Part shown: piece by piece, positions 45,846 through 57,080 of the stretch
How positions within the stretch are numbered: position 1 is the first letter of the stretch
Layout of the letters: the number at the start of each line of letters is the position of its first letter
Source of the DNA: Tillus elongatus
Taxonomy: Eukaryota > Arthropoda > Insecta > Coleoptera > Cleridae
Length of the DNA stretch: 64,000 bases
Direction of reading: 5' to 3'
NCBI GenBank assembly: GCA_964006375.1
Contig: OZ023266.1
Location: 66,865,403 to 66,929,402 of the forward strand
Made by a program: the position numbers and the translations under genes
Notes under the pieces: model-generated
The model's input: only the letters and a program-made list of their open reading frames with translations
Databases searched by the model: none
Told to the model about the DNA's origin: nothing

Positions 45846-47666
45846 TTAGTCACTGCATAATTCACAGATGAACATCTTAGTTTTTCTGTCGATACCTGCA
45901 CATGCATTGTGGCACCACTTCTTGCAATGTTGGCACTGGATCCAGGGTTCCTTTGGCCTGGATAATGAAAATAAAGAATTGCAATATATGCAACCCACAT
46001 CATCCTCTTCCTCGTCTGCTGGGAAAGGTTCTTCTGGTTCATCATCATCTTCCTGTATTTTCAACACTTTCTTTGCAGAGCGAGCAGCTTTTCGTTGTTC
46101 AACGATTTTCTTCTCATCGTGTCTTGCTTTTGCCATATCAATGTCAGGTGTTGTATTTAATACTCCTACCTCGCCGCCTTTTCTTTTTCGCTTTTGTCGA
46201 GAAGTTACTTGCGGAACAGGAGATATTTGTGATATTAGAACTGAACAATTAACATCTTCCTGTATATCACCTTCAGTTGTAGTTTTAGGTAACTCTTCAT
46301 CTCTTTGAAAAGATTGTTCATCTTCAGCATGGTTAACTTGATTATTGCATGAAGTAGACGCTTTGGATTGTAGTAATGTTACTTCTTGCACTGAAGACTG
46401 TGATGGTTCTCCTGAAGTAGATGATAAATTGTCTTCTGCCACATTGGTTGTTTCTGAAGGAAGGAATTGCCAGTCAGGGAATATATCTTCATTAAATGGG
46501 CATATCCCTGTTTTTCGAAAGCCATTAACAGCATTGGCGACGGTAGCAGCTTGAGTATAGGCTTCTGCGAATAAGTGACCAACTTGAAAGTGAGTTACTG
46601 TTCGACCAGGATGAGTATGTAGCCACCTTCTAAGAGCCTGATTATAGTAAGTAGTTAGAGGGCCATAGAAGCTAACATCTAATGGCTGCACCCTATGGGT
46701 GCAGTGTGGTGGAAAGCAAAACAAAATTATATTATTTTGCTTTGCGAACTCTAGCACGTCTAGGTGTTTGTGGCTGGAATGGCCATCGAGAAGTAATAGA
46801 ATCTTCTTTTCAGCTGAGGGTTTTGCAAATTTAATAAAATGTTTTAGCCAAAAAAAGAAAACTTGCCCAGTCATCCAACCACTTTCTTGAGGGAATCCAA
46901 CGCACCCTGGGGGCGCATTATCCAACAACTCCTGTTTCATGTTTTTTCTCGGGAAAATTATAGCAGGAGGTATGTAATTTCCAAGGGCATTGATGGAGCA
47001 TACAACAGTAAAATGTTGTCCTCTTTCTGCACTCGTTACCGACCCTACTTGTTTTCGTCCTTTTGAGGCCAAAATTTTATCCGTTCTTGATTGTACGGTC
47101 GATAATCCCGATTCATCCATATTATAAATCTGGTCAGGCTCAAACTTGTATTGATCTATAATAATTTTAAGGGTAGTAAAATACTTGCTTATTGTAACTT
47201 TATTAAAGGCTTGCGCCCGCGCTAGTGATGTGGCCTCAGGCTGCCTTAAACTAATCGACGGATTCCTTTTTACAAAAGCATGAAACCAGTCCCATCCAGC
47301 CATTCGCTTTTCTTGGTTAAAACTGTGTTTGCATTTCATCTTTTCAGCTAATTCAAATGCCAGTTTTCTTAAATCAGAACACGTCAAGCCAAAAAATCTA
47401 GATTCCAACGATTTTACGTGATTAACTAGTTGCATTTCAACTTCATCGGAGAAAACTTTAACACTTCCGCCTAAAAAACCCTTTTTGCTACCACGTAATA
47501 CTTTATTTTTGTCCTCTGCTCTTCGCCTTAGAGTACTTTTCGGTACATTAAATGTTTTGGAAGCCAATTTCCATCCCATTTCTTTAGACCGGACAGCTTT
47601 GATTGCTTGGTTCATATTCTCCTCAGACCAGCTCTGCCTATCAATTTTTTGCTTTTTGTTGTTCAT
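45846..47666 (-). CDS. pogo-family transposase with C-terminal PHD-like finger, intact
   Basis: Cut-and-paste transposase, about 606 residues from the ATG at 47666; an upstream in-frame ATG at 47744 would add 26 residues through a Pro run encoded by a G12 tract, but the internal start directly precedes the conserved domain. Order: HTH_psq-type DNA-binding region (SWSEENMNQAIKAVRSKEMG ... VPKSTLRRR), CENP-B-like second HTH (about 70-150), then a DDE_1 core with YNMDESGLS (Asp1), ILLLLDGHSSHKH (Asp2) and VQPLDVSFYGPL (Asp3), spacing D-x35-D. A Ser/Glu-rich linker, a basic QKRKRKGGEV patch and an acidic DDDEPEEPFPADEEEDDVGC run precede a Cys4-His-Cys3 finger (CIYC...CQHCKKWCHNAC...CELC). All catalytic residues are present. 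Confidence 0.9.
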   Translation of the reverse strand: MNNKKQKIDRQSWSEENMNQAIKAVRSKEMGWKLASKTFNVPKSTLRRRAEDKNKVLRGSKKGFLGGSVKVFSDEVEMQLVNHVKSLESRFFGLTCSDLRKLAFELAEKMKCKHSFNQEKRMAGWDWFHAFVKRNPSISLRQPEATSLARAQAFNKVTISKYFTTLKIIIDQYKFEPDQIYNMDESGLSTVQSRTDKILASKGRKQVGSVTSAERGQHFTVVCSINALGNYIPPAIIFPRKNMKQELLDNAPPGCVGFPQESGWMTGQVFFFWLKHFIKFAKPSAEKKILLLLDGHSSHKHLDVLEFAKQNNIILFCFPPHCTHRVQPLDVSFYGPLTTYYNQALRRWLHTHPGRTVTHFQVGHLFAEAYTQAATVANAVNGFRKTGICPFNEDIFPDWQFLPSETTNVAEDNLSSTSGEPSQSSVQEVTLLQSKASTSCNNQVNHAEDEQSFQRDEELPKTTTEGDIQEDVNCSVLISQISPVPQVTSRQKRKRKGGEVGVLNTTPDIDMAKARHDEKKIVEQRKAARSAKKVLKIQEDDDEPEEPFPADEEEDDVGCIYCNSLFSLSRPKEPWIQCQHCKKWCHNACAGIDRKTKMFICELCSD

Positions 47667-47759
47667 GATTTCAAGAGGGGGGGGGGGGTTAATGGCTGCA
47701 ATACAACGATAATATCTTTTACTAAGCGAATTATATTTAATCAATAATGTTGATGGTTT

Positions 47760-47814
47760 GGCTATGATGGCACACTATGCCATCATAACCAATTATTGGT
47801 GTGCCATCATAGCC
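47760..47814. promoter_or_regulatory. Palindromic motif cluster upstream of the pogo transposase
   Basis: GGCTATGATGGCACAC (47760-47775), an inverted TGCCATCATAACC (47778-47790) and GTGTGCCATCATAGCC (47799-47814), about 95-150 bp upstream of the start codon. The same motif is in both TIR regions, so it is a probable transposase-binding site and possible autoregulatory element (inference). Confidence 0.55.
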
Positions 47815-48181
47815 GAAATCCCTTTACTTTAGAAAATTGAATAGAGAACGGCAACCGTGTAAATAAATAACGTGCAAACATGCCACATTATAGGTTAGGC
47901 ACAACGAAACAATTTAGTAGCTATAAAAGTATTTTACCTTTAAATTTAAGTGAATTATTAGTCATACTAGAACATACAAAAATGAACTTGAAGCTTACCA
48001 AAATATATTTTTTATTGTATAAAGTTTATGAGTTAAACTATGATGATTAAAATTACGCGGCGCAGCTTTCGCATCACACTACTCAAGTACAGTACACGTT
48101 TGTATCGCTGGCTGCATAAGAAGTGGTGAATATCAGAGGTGTGCCAACATAGCCGGTGTGCCATCACAGCCGTACTTCCCC

Positions 48182-48383
48182 TACACATGCACGCTTAGCA
48201 AGTGAGCAACATAAAATATCGTCGACTGTTTGAGTGCTTCACAAATCTGCTTAAAAGTTTCAGTGTTGATATTAAATTAAAACGATACAAAACATGTTCA
48301 ACTAAAATAACAAAAGCCGTCTATAGAAAGTTAGTAAGATGAAATATGCCTAACCAGAAAGAAAATACTAAGAGAAAAATATG
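48182..48383. other. Short flank, nothing recognised
   Basis: No supported feature. Confidence 0.3.
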
Positions 48384-48560
48384 GACGCAACAAGTGCATA
48401 ATCGTAGCGACTTTTCATAAAAACCTTTAAAATCTGGCGTATCCTTAAAAAAATCAAGTTTCCTTTAAAAATTATATCTCCGACCCAAAATAATGAAGCT
48501 GGTATGATGCGATTTAGTACACGTCTTGTCTTTATAAATACTTTGTTACAGACCAGAAGT
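48384..48560 (-). repeat. Helentron-like right-end fragment
   Basis: GGACGCAACAAGTGCATAAT and GTAGCGACTTTTCATAAAAA, then decayed internal sequence. Confidence 0.5.
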
Positions 48561-49555
48561 GGAGAATAACTTAAAACATGGTCCCATTGTCATAAAATAA
48601 GATGTCGTAAGATTGGGAAATGGAGTTTTGGTCCAATGGCATAAATTTTTTTTTTTTAGAAACATCATTTTCTGGGCTTGACAGATCCATAACACTACCA
48701 GTGGTTTCTAATGTGGATGGTACAAAGCACAAAACAAGACGCATGTAAACAATAACAACCATAACCTAAAAGTGTGTTAAGTAACATTTACAGACAAAGC
48801 ACATAATTTCAAAAGTATATTCTGTTTTCGGAACCATTGAGGGACAAGGGGGACTATAAACACACATTTGATAGACTACGACGTAGCTGTTACTGCGTAG
48901 TAACTATACATAAAGGTAGGTGAGTTGAGAGGACTCTGTTCTTGTTGGGGCAGAGTGTTTATTGTTATTATCAGTTAATCTAAAAGAGATCGTGTAACTA
49001 TGTCACCTCAGGAGTATACCGTTTCAAACAAAAAAAGATTTTTTTAAATTGGTCCCTAATTGACGAAAATGTCGGTGAACATACATAAAAAATACACATA
49101 GACGAACATAGAACCTTCTCCTTTATGAAATTCTGTTGAAAAACGGTTAATTTTCAGAATTCTTTTTCATTATTTTCAGATTTTGAAAGATTATAACAAA
49201 AATCTAAAACGATTGAATAGAACGCAAAGTTCAAATACCTAGATCTAAATTACATACATGAGGGCAGGTTCGAAATGATGGCTACTAAATAATTCAACGG
49301 CTAATTTGCCATAAAAATTCTGCAATTTAAATAAATGGCCCTTACACTGGCCTATATTATTATTTTTTAATACTCAATTCTGATTTTCAAACCTGTGTTT
49401 TTAAATAAATGGAAAACGTTTTCCCGCTTGCAATTATTATGTTTATAGACATTTTAAAGATAAAAATCCTTGTGTTTATGTAAAACAGCCGATGTTTTAA
49501 GGAAATTTTAACCTTTGAGTGTCACCTATTTAATTTAGTAATAATGGTATTACCA
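48561..49555. other. AT-rich stretch, nothing recognised
   Basis: No supported feature. Confidence 0.35.
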
Positions 49556-49765
49556 CCGTAGACAAACTCCGAACCGAGAAGTCTCACGCTTGTGCAGGAG
49601 CAGCGTTTTCAGCACCTATAAAAAAAACACCCATAATTCATCAGAAACCGGCCTTTCCACATTCGATAAAAAGATTGACCGTCTGAATACGCAACTCGAA
49701 CCCGCGACCCCCTAGTCCGATTTCTAGAGGTTACTGTCTGCGAACTGGGCTATTCGGCGTGTAAC
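49556..49765 (-). mobile_element. tRNA-derived SINE or tRNA-like pseudogene, second type
   Basis: The minus strand from 49765 reads GCCGAATAGCCCAGTTCGCA (A-box-like TAGCCCAGT), and about 45 nt later GGGTTCGAGTTGCG (B box GGTTCGA). The downstream body is unrelated to the SINE at 16.7 kb. No anticodon arm convincing enough for a functional tRNA. Confidence 0.45.
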
Positions 49766-50979
49766 TAGGCTGTTTGACATACTAGCAGTCTAATTATAAT
49801 AGTTATTTATTATTAATATTAATTATTAGTTAATAGTGTCATCTAAGAACTATGCCATTTTTTGTTAGGAAAATATGAGAGAATAATATTTTCTTATCGA
49901 AAATTTCTTAGTGACGCTAACAAAAAATTGTAAGAATTTTTAAGATTTGAACGGTACCGCGCGCAGCGCCCTCTATCCTCTAAAGCCAAATTGGAAATTA
50001 ATTAGCTTCTATCAGTATGAAAAATTCATCTGTATCAATTTTCAAGACAATACGTCAAATATTTGTCTAGACATCAAGAAACATGGAAATTCAATTTCCC
50101 AATTTAACACCCTGTATCTCTTTTAATTTTGACTTTTGGACTGAGGTAAGTGCTTAAATCGTAATATTTTGATGTTAAGAATCTACTACTGCTCTGTATA
50201 CAATTTCTTTTGGACCGGCCTGTATGTACCTAACTTATAGTCAAAGCTGTGTTATGACATTGATAAAGAAATTGTGGCCCTTTAATCTTCAACTGTCGTA
50301 ATAAACCAAAAAAGTCAGCAATTTTGTTAATGTAATGAATTTAGTGCTTAATATTTTTGTAATGTACAGGCATGTCCCATTTCGCTTGCAATTGCTGGGT
50401 ATCTCGGTTATTAGTAAAAATAGAACCTAGCGATTTTCCGAACCTTAGCTACTTTTTTTGTGAAACGAATGATTCCGCAAACAAAATTGTCATAGCCCTC
50501 TTAATTTCCGAGCTACTGGGTGATATTGATAATGTTGCATTTTCAGGGACCCCTTGTGTTTCAGTTGTCTGACAACTTGTCAAAAAGGTAAAAACATATC
50601 CATTTAACAGCTCTTACGTAGAATTCACCAATGTTGTTTTTTAATAGGACATCCCTGTATATTTGTTAAGAAATTAATTTGCATTTTCACAAGCTTCTCA
50701 AAAATATATAACATTATGGGTCGATTTTATAAACAACGAAAAAATCAGAATTTTCATATTTCGCAATAAAAATTTTGCAGTATGCTATGCAAAAAAATTG
50801 CTGTTTATCGTTTACTGGGAAACAAGTGACAGTTCCCGAAATTTGTTCTATGCCGTAAATAAATTTTGTGTTTCATTTTCAAATTTCGCTGGTTTTATTA
50901 TATTTATTTATTGTGTGAATGTATATTTGCGACTATGGCAGTAAACCAAACTTTCGAACATTTTGAGAGATACGATATG
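49766..50979. other. Unrecognised, with CCCTGTAT-type repeat edges
   Basis: ACACCCTGTATCTC (50109) and GACATCCCTGTATAT (50649) resemble ends of short interspersed insect repeats with CACCCTGTATA termini. The interval contains GGGTATCTCGGTTATTAGTA. Not resolved further. Confidence 0.3.
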
Positions 50980-51937
50980 TATGCTTTTATTTCGAAGAAA
51001 AATCATATCTCCGGAAATAACAAAGTAAGGGCAACCAAATTTGGTACACGGGTTTATATCATTATAAGTAAATTGAGCTCTGTAAGTTAAAAGGTGAAAA
51101 TGTTATGGGCATTTAAAAAAATAATTGTGGTTTTCCTCAAAACGTCTAAGTCGCGATTTAAAACGTCAAAATTGGCAACATTTAAACAAAGAACCTGAAA
51201 CTAATAGGAGCTATGGAAAGAAAATCTCTTAAAAAGAATGTTTTACAAAGCCTGAAGTCTTATATTCAACCGTCATTGGCCTTCATTTTACTAAAATTAT
51301 TTCAGAAAATTCATTTCAAATAGACCCTTTCTCTGATGCTTTGGCAGTAGCCTTAGTTATAGAGTTCATCGTTTAATGGTATATAATTTTTGTCGAATTT
51401 TCGTAAAAAATCAATAAAGTTCAATATATCAGTTACAAGATACGAAAAAAAATTGTATACATTAATTATAGGGTGTCTTGAGCTACACCTTAAAGAAAAA
51501 TTCTACAATCACAGGCTGGCCCATAAGTCGTTGGTGATACAAATTCTCTTCTTTTTAATCGAACACGCCTTATTGGATTTATGCATTTTCCATCGAAATA
51601 TAATGCATGTTTGTAAGTAAAGAAATTCGGGATGCAGCAAGTGCGTTATGGTAGCGAATTTTAATTAAATGCTTCATATTTGAAAAGCTCAATTTGCTAT
51701 TAACCTATAAAGTTGACCAAGAAACGGTTTTTTTCGGGAACACCTTAAGTTTGCTTTCGGAAATTTTTGTACATTTTCAAACAATAAAGTTATTTTGATG
51801 AGACATGGCACATTGTTTCTACTATATAGGTTATACTGGTAGCCAAATTTGATGCCTGCTTTCTTAAAAAAAACACATATTTGCTATTAAAAACATTTTT
51901 ATGAAAATGCACTTGCTGCGTCCAGACTTTTAATTTT
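50980..51937 (+). mobile_element. Helentron-like element, compound long copy, 5' truncated
   Basis: Reverse-complement relative of 13700-14720: CATATCTCCGGAAATAACAA, GGGCAACCAAATTTGGTACA, the GGCCCATAAGTCGTTGGTGA block, then an inner unit 51630-51937 bounded by GGGATGCAGCAAGTGCGTTA and its inverse ATGCACTTGCTGCGTCC. The left terminus is missing. Confidence 0.6.
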
Positions 51938-52194
51938 TTTCTCATTATCAAGAATGAAACGCGATTAGTTATTAAATTTTTTAGTGCGTTGTAGCCAAGT
52001 TCGTCAATCAGATGAATTTCTACTCTTACTTTTTGCAATAGATTTTAAAACTATGACATTTTTGAATAGAGAATGAGACAATCTTTCAAGTGAGGTATCA
52101 CAAGCCCCTATTTTCTATTCAAAAATTGGGTGTTGCAACTGTCACACGAAGGGGGGTGAATGTAGAGGTAAAGTTTTCACGTTCTAGAATATAA
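51938..52194. other. Short stretch, nothing recognised
   Basis: No supported feature. Confidence 0.3.
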
Positions 52195-52483
52195 TTTTTA
52201 GCGAATTTCTATAAAAAAAACTCCCAAACACGATAACTCAAAAAGTTATTAACCGATTTTGATGAAACTCGGCAAGAGTCTTTCTTTTATTAATGACTTG
52301 GATGAGTTTGTTAGCCAACCCTAAAATACCAAAGTTATTTTGATAAAATTTAGTTGGTATGTTGCCCTCGTAAATACCTTACTACGTACCAAAAATCAAC
52401 TTTCTAGATATATAGAAAATTGAGTTATGCAAATTTGAAGCATTTAATGGAAATTTTCTACTATAACGCACTTGCTGCGTCCC
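52195..52483 (+). mobile_element. Helentron-like element, minimal 289-bp copy
   Basis: TTTTTAGCGAATTTCTAT at the left, ATAACGCACTTGCTGCGTCC at the right. The interior keeps the CACGATAACTCAAAAAGTTA, GACTTGGATGAGTTTGTTAG and GTAAATACCTTACTACGTAC blocks but lacks the GACCCCGG block and (TA)n. Shows the minimum retained by the family. Confidence 0.7.
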
Positions 52484-53127
52484 GAAATTTTGTTTTAATC
52501 TAAAATTGACGTTTCGCGATTTTTTTATAAATATACATAATACTGAATTTTCTCTATTTGGCTGTTCCACACTGACAAAATTAAATTTCATTGTTTTAAA
52601 GATTGTCGTAAGCTTGAAAAATACACATGTTATTTCGATTAGTACTTTATCCGTGGATTTACGCACTGTTTTAACCTCAATTTTACTTTTGACAGGAGAA
52701 TCCATCAGAATTTAATAAACACGCGCTCATCACATCCACTTAACTTGTCATCTTATCCTGCTGTCGTCTTCGGTGATAGTTTATTTCCAGTACTGTTGCT
52801 GCTATGCATAAGAAGGGTTCATTAACACGCGGCCTGCCAAGTCTAGCAATGTTTCCAAAATAAATGTCCCCAAGAAAACACAACCGGTGCTGTGTGCATG
52901 CAGAGTTGGATCAAGACAAAAACGAACACCAAAAGTAGACAGCAAGCCACTCCGACAGATTCTCGAAGATGCTTTTCTTGTTCCGCTTGTGACATGGACA
53001 AATTCGAACATCAGGTCCTAAAACAGTGTTGTCAAGTCACGGTTTCTACCAGTGTTGTAAGTTTATCGTTCCAGATTTTTATTCAGTTTGAAGATCATGA
53101 CTTAGATATTATTTATTTATTATCATC
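52484..53127. other. Unrecognised stretch
   Basis: Contains overlapping open frames (107 codons minus at 52382-52705; 82 codons plus at 52892-53140 with a Cys-rich RRCFSCSACDM). No family assigned. Confidence 0.3.
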
Positions 53128-53275
53128 GGAACCTCGGTAGGGTACTGGGTTCGATTCTCAGGGTATCCCTTTCACTTTTTCAGTGCAAACTGTAATAAAT
53201 TAACATCAACCGAGGTTCTGGCATTGTCTTTGAGCAAGTCGAATGTCTGCACGTTTCACAAAGTCGTCGGTCTAT
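53128..53275 (+). mobile_element. SINE copy, deleted
   Basis: GGAACCTCGGTAGGGTACTG joins the head to the B box GGTTCGATTCTC, skipping the A-box region, then CAACCGAGGTTCTGGCATTG and GAATGTCTGCACGTTTCAC. The central GC-rich part and tail are missing. Confidence 0.7.
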
Positions 53276-53411
53276 TTAAATAATTTGATTCAAACAAAAA
53301 ACAAAATCAAGACACATTTATAACCAAGTACATATTGTTCACGAATGCAGTATACTTTTAGGCTCTACATATATACCAACATTTGTCGTAAAGTGTGTTA
53401 TCAACACTTTT

Positions 53412-54240
53412 TAGTGCATTTTCTTTAAAAAAAACTTCACTAATGAGGAGATCCCGACTTTTGAATTTTGCAAAAATTTCTTCAAATGAGCGCTATTTAG
53501 GACCCTTGGAACCCAAATCCGGGGTCGGTTTCAGACTATATGGACCAATTTTAATAAAACTTGGCGAGTACCTTCGTTTCGCAAATGGCTTGGATAAGTT
53601 CGTTAGCCAGGAAAATCCGCCGAGGTTTTTGCCGGAAAATTTTGTGTTTTCTTTCGAAAAAAATTTACATCTCCGGAATTAACAAAGTAAGGGCAACCAA
53701 ATTTGGTACGCGAGTTTATATCAATATAGGTAAGTTATGTACCAAAAGTTATCTTTGTAGGTTAAAGGACAAAAATGTTACGGGCATTTAAAGAAAAATA
53801 AATTTGGGTTTTCCTCAAAACATCAAAGTCGCGATTTAAAACGTCAAAATTGGTAATATTTAGGCAATGAACCTGAAACTATTATTATATATGGAAGGAA
53901 AATGTCTCAAGAAGAATGTTTTACAAAGCCTGAAGTCTTACTTTCAATCGTCATTGTCCTTCATTTTACTAAAATAATCCCAGAAAATTCATTTTAAATA
54001 TACCCTTTCTCTGATGCTTTGGCAGTAGTGTTAGCTATATCGGTTAATGGTATATCATTTTTGTCGAATTTTCGTAAAAAATCTTTAAAGTCTAATATAT
54101 CCGTTATTATGCAAGTTACGAAAAAAAAAATGTATACATTAATTATAGGGTGTCTTGAGCTACATCTTAAAAAAATATTTCTACAATTATTATGGCCCAT
54201 AAGTTGTTGTGGATTCAAATTTTCTTTTTTAGTGAATTTT
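53412..54240 (+). mobile_element. Helentron-like element, long variant
   Basis: The left end TTCTTTAAAAAAAACTTCAC, then GATCCCGACTTTTGAATTTT, GACCCTTGGAACCCAAATCC, and the long interior shared with 50.98-51.6 kb (CATCTCCGGAATTAACAAAG, GGGTGTCTTGAGCTACATCT). Truncated at the right near TTTTTTAGTGAATTTTCAC. Confidence 0.65.
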
Positions 54241-54390
54241 CACATACTAGGACTTATTTTTAAAGGGTTTTTCTGCGTGCAAACTTCGAAGAACCAAAAT
54301 TGGAAAAACAATAAAAACTGTCAACTAGTCCTTTGAATCTTTTTATTATTCAGCAAAAATTAACATTAGTGCATTATTTTAACGTTTTGG

Positions 54391-54752
54391 TAGGCCTCGC
54401 TGGTCCAGGGGTAAGAAAGAACGTGTTCCTCTCAACCCAAAGGTACTGGGTTTGATTCTCAGTAGGTGACCTTTTCACTTTTTCAGTACATATTGTAAAA
54501 TTAACATCAACCGAGGTTGTGGCATTGTGTTTGAGAAAGGTGAACGTCTGCACGTTCCGCCTTTCGGAGGGGGGGGGGTAAAGCCGTCTGTCCCGTGTAC
54601 CATGCGATATTGGATACGTTAAATATCCCTCTACCCTCCTTACAGAAAAGGCAGGGGTTCGGCGAAATCTCCAGGAGAGTGAGGTGATACTGTTTCATTG
54701 CGACGGTCATTGTCCATAGTCGCGGAAACGCACCGACTTTGAAGAAAGAAAA
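54391..54752 (+). mobile_element. SINE copy, near full length
   Basis: The head TAGGCCTCGCTGGTCCAGGG (A-box region), B box GGTTTGATTCTC, body CAACCGAGGTTGTGGCATTG, and the TACGTTAAATATCCCTCTAC and CAGGGGTTCGGCGAAATCTC blocks. It ends in an A/G-rich GAAGAAAGAAAAAGAAAG tail. Confidence 0.8.
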
Positions 54753-55030
54753 AGAAAGTTTTTGGTGCAAGGTGGTTTCCAGAAGAAATACTTTTTACCG
54801 ATATTGTAGACTTATCTAAATGGCTTCGAAAAGCTGTATTCTACCCTATTCTAATCTACTACCTTCCTCTAAAATCTATAAGAATTAATTTATATTTAAT
54901 TGAATTGAGCAATTTCCATTTTAAAGTCAACTAATTTGGCAAAATATCAAATGGCTATGCATCATTATTAGTACGTACTGTCAGCTGGTTTGAGCAGTTT
55001 TATTTTATGCGGCCTGAATCATCCACATAT
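54753..55030. other. Short stretch, nothing recognised
   Basis: No supported feature. Confidence 0.3.
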
Positions 55031-55195
55031 GCCCAGTTTCACAAAGCTCGACTAACATTTAACGGCCGGTTAGTTATTCAAGGCTTAATATAACCAATCA
55101 CAGCTTTAAAATATGTTGTTGTCATGGCAAAAATTGGAATCATTGTCTGTGATTGGTTGTCTGAAACCTTGATTAACTAACCGCCAGTTAAATAC
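55031..55195. mobile_element. Hairpin MITE
   Basis: Outer arms AACGGCCGGTTAGTTATTCA and TTGATTAACTAACCGCCAGT. The inner pair ACCAATCACAG/CTGTGATTGGT flanks a GTTGTCATGG loop region. The outer flank GCCCAGTTTCACAAAG resembles fold-back repeats common in arthropods. Related to 7830-7985. Confidence 0.7.
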
Positions 55196-55200
55196 TTAAT

Positions 55201-55333
55201 TTTTAGTGAAATTTCATTAAGAACATTCACTAATAGAGATATATCGATGGTAAGACTTTTGGAAAAAATTTTCAAATGAGCGCGAATTTGGGCCTTTAGA
55301 ACTCATAGCCAAGGTTGGTTTTGATTTTTATAT

Positions 55334-55429
<96 letters not shown>

Positions 55430-55720
55430 GTATCCATCTGATAACTCAAAAAATACTTGACCGATTTGGACCAAATTTGGGAATTACCTCGATTGTGTTA
55501 ATGGCTTGGATGAGTTTGTAGATGGGCACCGTGCGTCTAATCTTTCTTTGAAAAAAAAAAGTAAAGAAAATTTTGAAAACACAATATTTTTATGAAATAT
55601 TGGAGTGATTCGAATGAAAATTTGCACATATATAGGAGACGTGATAATATACCTGTTAACCAAAATTCAAATTAAATGGCCCACCAGAAAAGGAGTTATT
55701 CGAAAATAAAGATGTTACAG
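55201..55720 (+). repeat. Helentron-like element, second subfamily
   Basis: The left end TTTTAGTGAAATTTCATTAA with a hairpin partner ACATTCACTAATAG; (TA)n/(TATG)n at 55336-55433; CATCTGATAACTCAAAAAAT; then the 3' part shared with 34290-34475 (GTGATTCGAATGAAAATTTG). No right terminus seen. Confidence 0.6.
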
Positions 55721-56564
55721 TAATAAACAGTCTAAGATATCACTTATGAGGCATTTCACACGGTGAATGTTTTCAAGCATGGTTAGACTGTAAATGTGCT
55801 ATTCTAAGTAGATAATTCAAAATCGACCAAGTCACTTGACAATTAAATAATTAAATATAAATGAGCCGGGTTGCCAGATATAATAAAATTTCATTTAAAT
55901 CCTAAAATGTAAAACATATTATGGTCATAACACATATTTGTACTACTTATTGATGACAAATAAAGGTTCACAATAAATTAATCCATCCATTAAATGTCGT
56001 TTAATATTCATAAATGTTGAGTGACCAATTCATCGTCTTATTTTCAAAAAAATAATTACAATCTAATTTGTACAATATGACATCGTTGCATGCGATGACA
56101 GCATAGCTGCGAGCTGCGTCGAGATACTCAAGACCTCACGTTAACGTTAATAATTAACATCAACATGGACCTCTTATTAATATTCTTATTAAAACAGAAA
56201 TCTTATTTTACATTTTTATTATTATTTAAATAGATAATGTGGGACGCTAAAATAATTATATGTTATAAATGGTAAGTAACATATTACTTAAATAACTTTC
56301 GTGTATACAGTATATAGACTAATAAGGTATTTGTTTTTGTTATTTCCTTATAGGTTATGTTATAAACTTAAAGTTGAAACTGTATATTGTATAGTGATAA
56401 TTTTCTTATTTTTAACTTAGTGCTGTTTTGGAAAAACGCAATGCACCCGTTTTATAAAAGCGATAAAAGATACAAACAATAAGTTCAAATTCCTAAACAT
56501 TATTTCATTATTATTATAAAGAACACAATTTTTTTTAACACACTTGCTGTACTTACATATTTTT
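55721..56564. other. AT-rich stretch, nothing recognised
   Basis: No supported feature. Confidence 0.35.
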
Positions 56565-56880
56565 ATAATTCGACAGGTACATTCCCTTTGTAAATCATTT
56601 ATTTTTTCTGAAAAACGTTTGTAACTTTAATGAAATTTGTAACACAATTTTTTTAATGGCACTTGCAGTACTTACATCTTATATCTAAGACCAAATTTTA
56701 ATTTAGTAGTTCCATATAAAATATAATTTTTTCAAATAATCGCTAACTGGGACTCTAAAACCGATCTCCAAGGTTCATTTAAATTTGAATAATTAGTTTT
56801 AATAATATATCTTACTAATAGTGTACAATTCTTATGAAAATTCACTACCATAACGTACTTGCTGAGTCTAGACTTTTTTT
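56565..56880 (+). repeat. Helentron-like right part, related to 36217-36513
   Basis: GACAGGTACATTCCCTTTGT, AACTTTAATGAAATTTGTAA and ATAATCGCTAACTGGGACTC, ending GAAAATTCACTACCATAACG TACTTGCTGAGTC. Confidence 0.65.
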
Positions 56881-56954
56881 TTAAATTTAAGCTTTGTGTC
56901 TCACAAACAGTAACTTCTATTAATGGCAAAAATATATATTTAATTCAAATAGAC

Positions 56955-57080
56955 ATAAAAAATGGAACTGACCCCGAATATCTGTGCTAGTGACCCTGGT
57001 TCGCTCTCATTTGCAGACATTTTTTTCAAATTCAAAAATCACTATCTGCCCACAAACAAAATTTTGCTACGAAAATTCGC
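56955..57080 (-). repeat. Helentron-like left-end fragment
   Basis: AAAATGGAACTGACCCCGAA ... TTTTGCTACGAAAATTCGCT matches the left third of the family. Confidence 0.6.

Larger units (their letters stand above)
45362..48181 (-). mobile_element. pogo-family DNA transposon, structurally complete
   Basis: Perfect 22-bp terminal inverted repeats starting GGGGAAGTACGGCTGTGATG at 45362, with the inverse ending at 48181, flanked by TA (45360-45361, 48182-48183). Length 2820 bp. Encodes one uninterrupted transposase. The motif GTGTGCCATCATAGCC and variants occur eight times in the non-coding ends. Perfect arms and an intact ORF suggest it moved recently and could still be active. Confidence 0.92.

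Noticed and set aside
52892..53140. Cys-rich frame as a piggyBac C-terminal finger
   Set aside because: Only a vague Cys pattern (RRCFSCSACDM); the spacing does not fit the known ligand series and no transposase core is adjacent.
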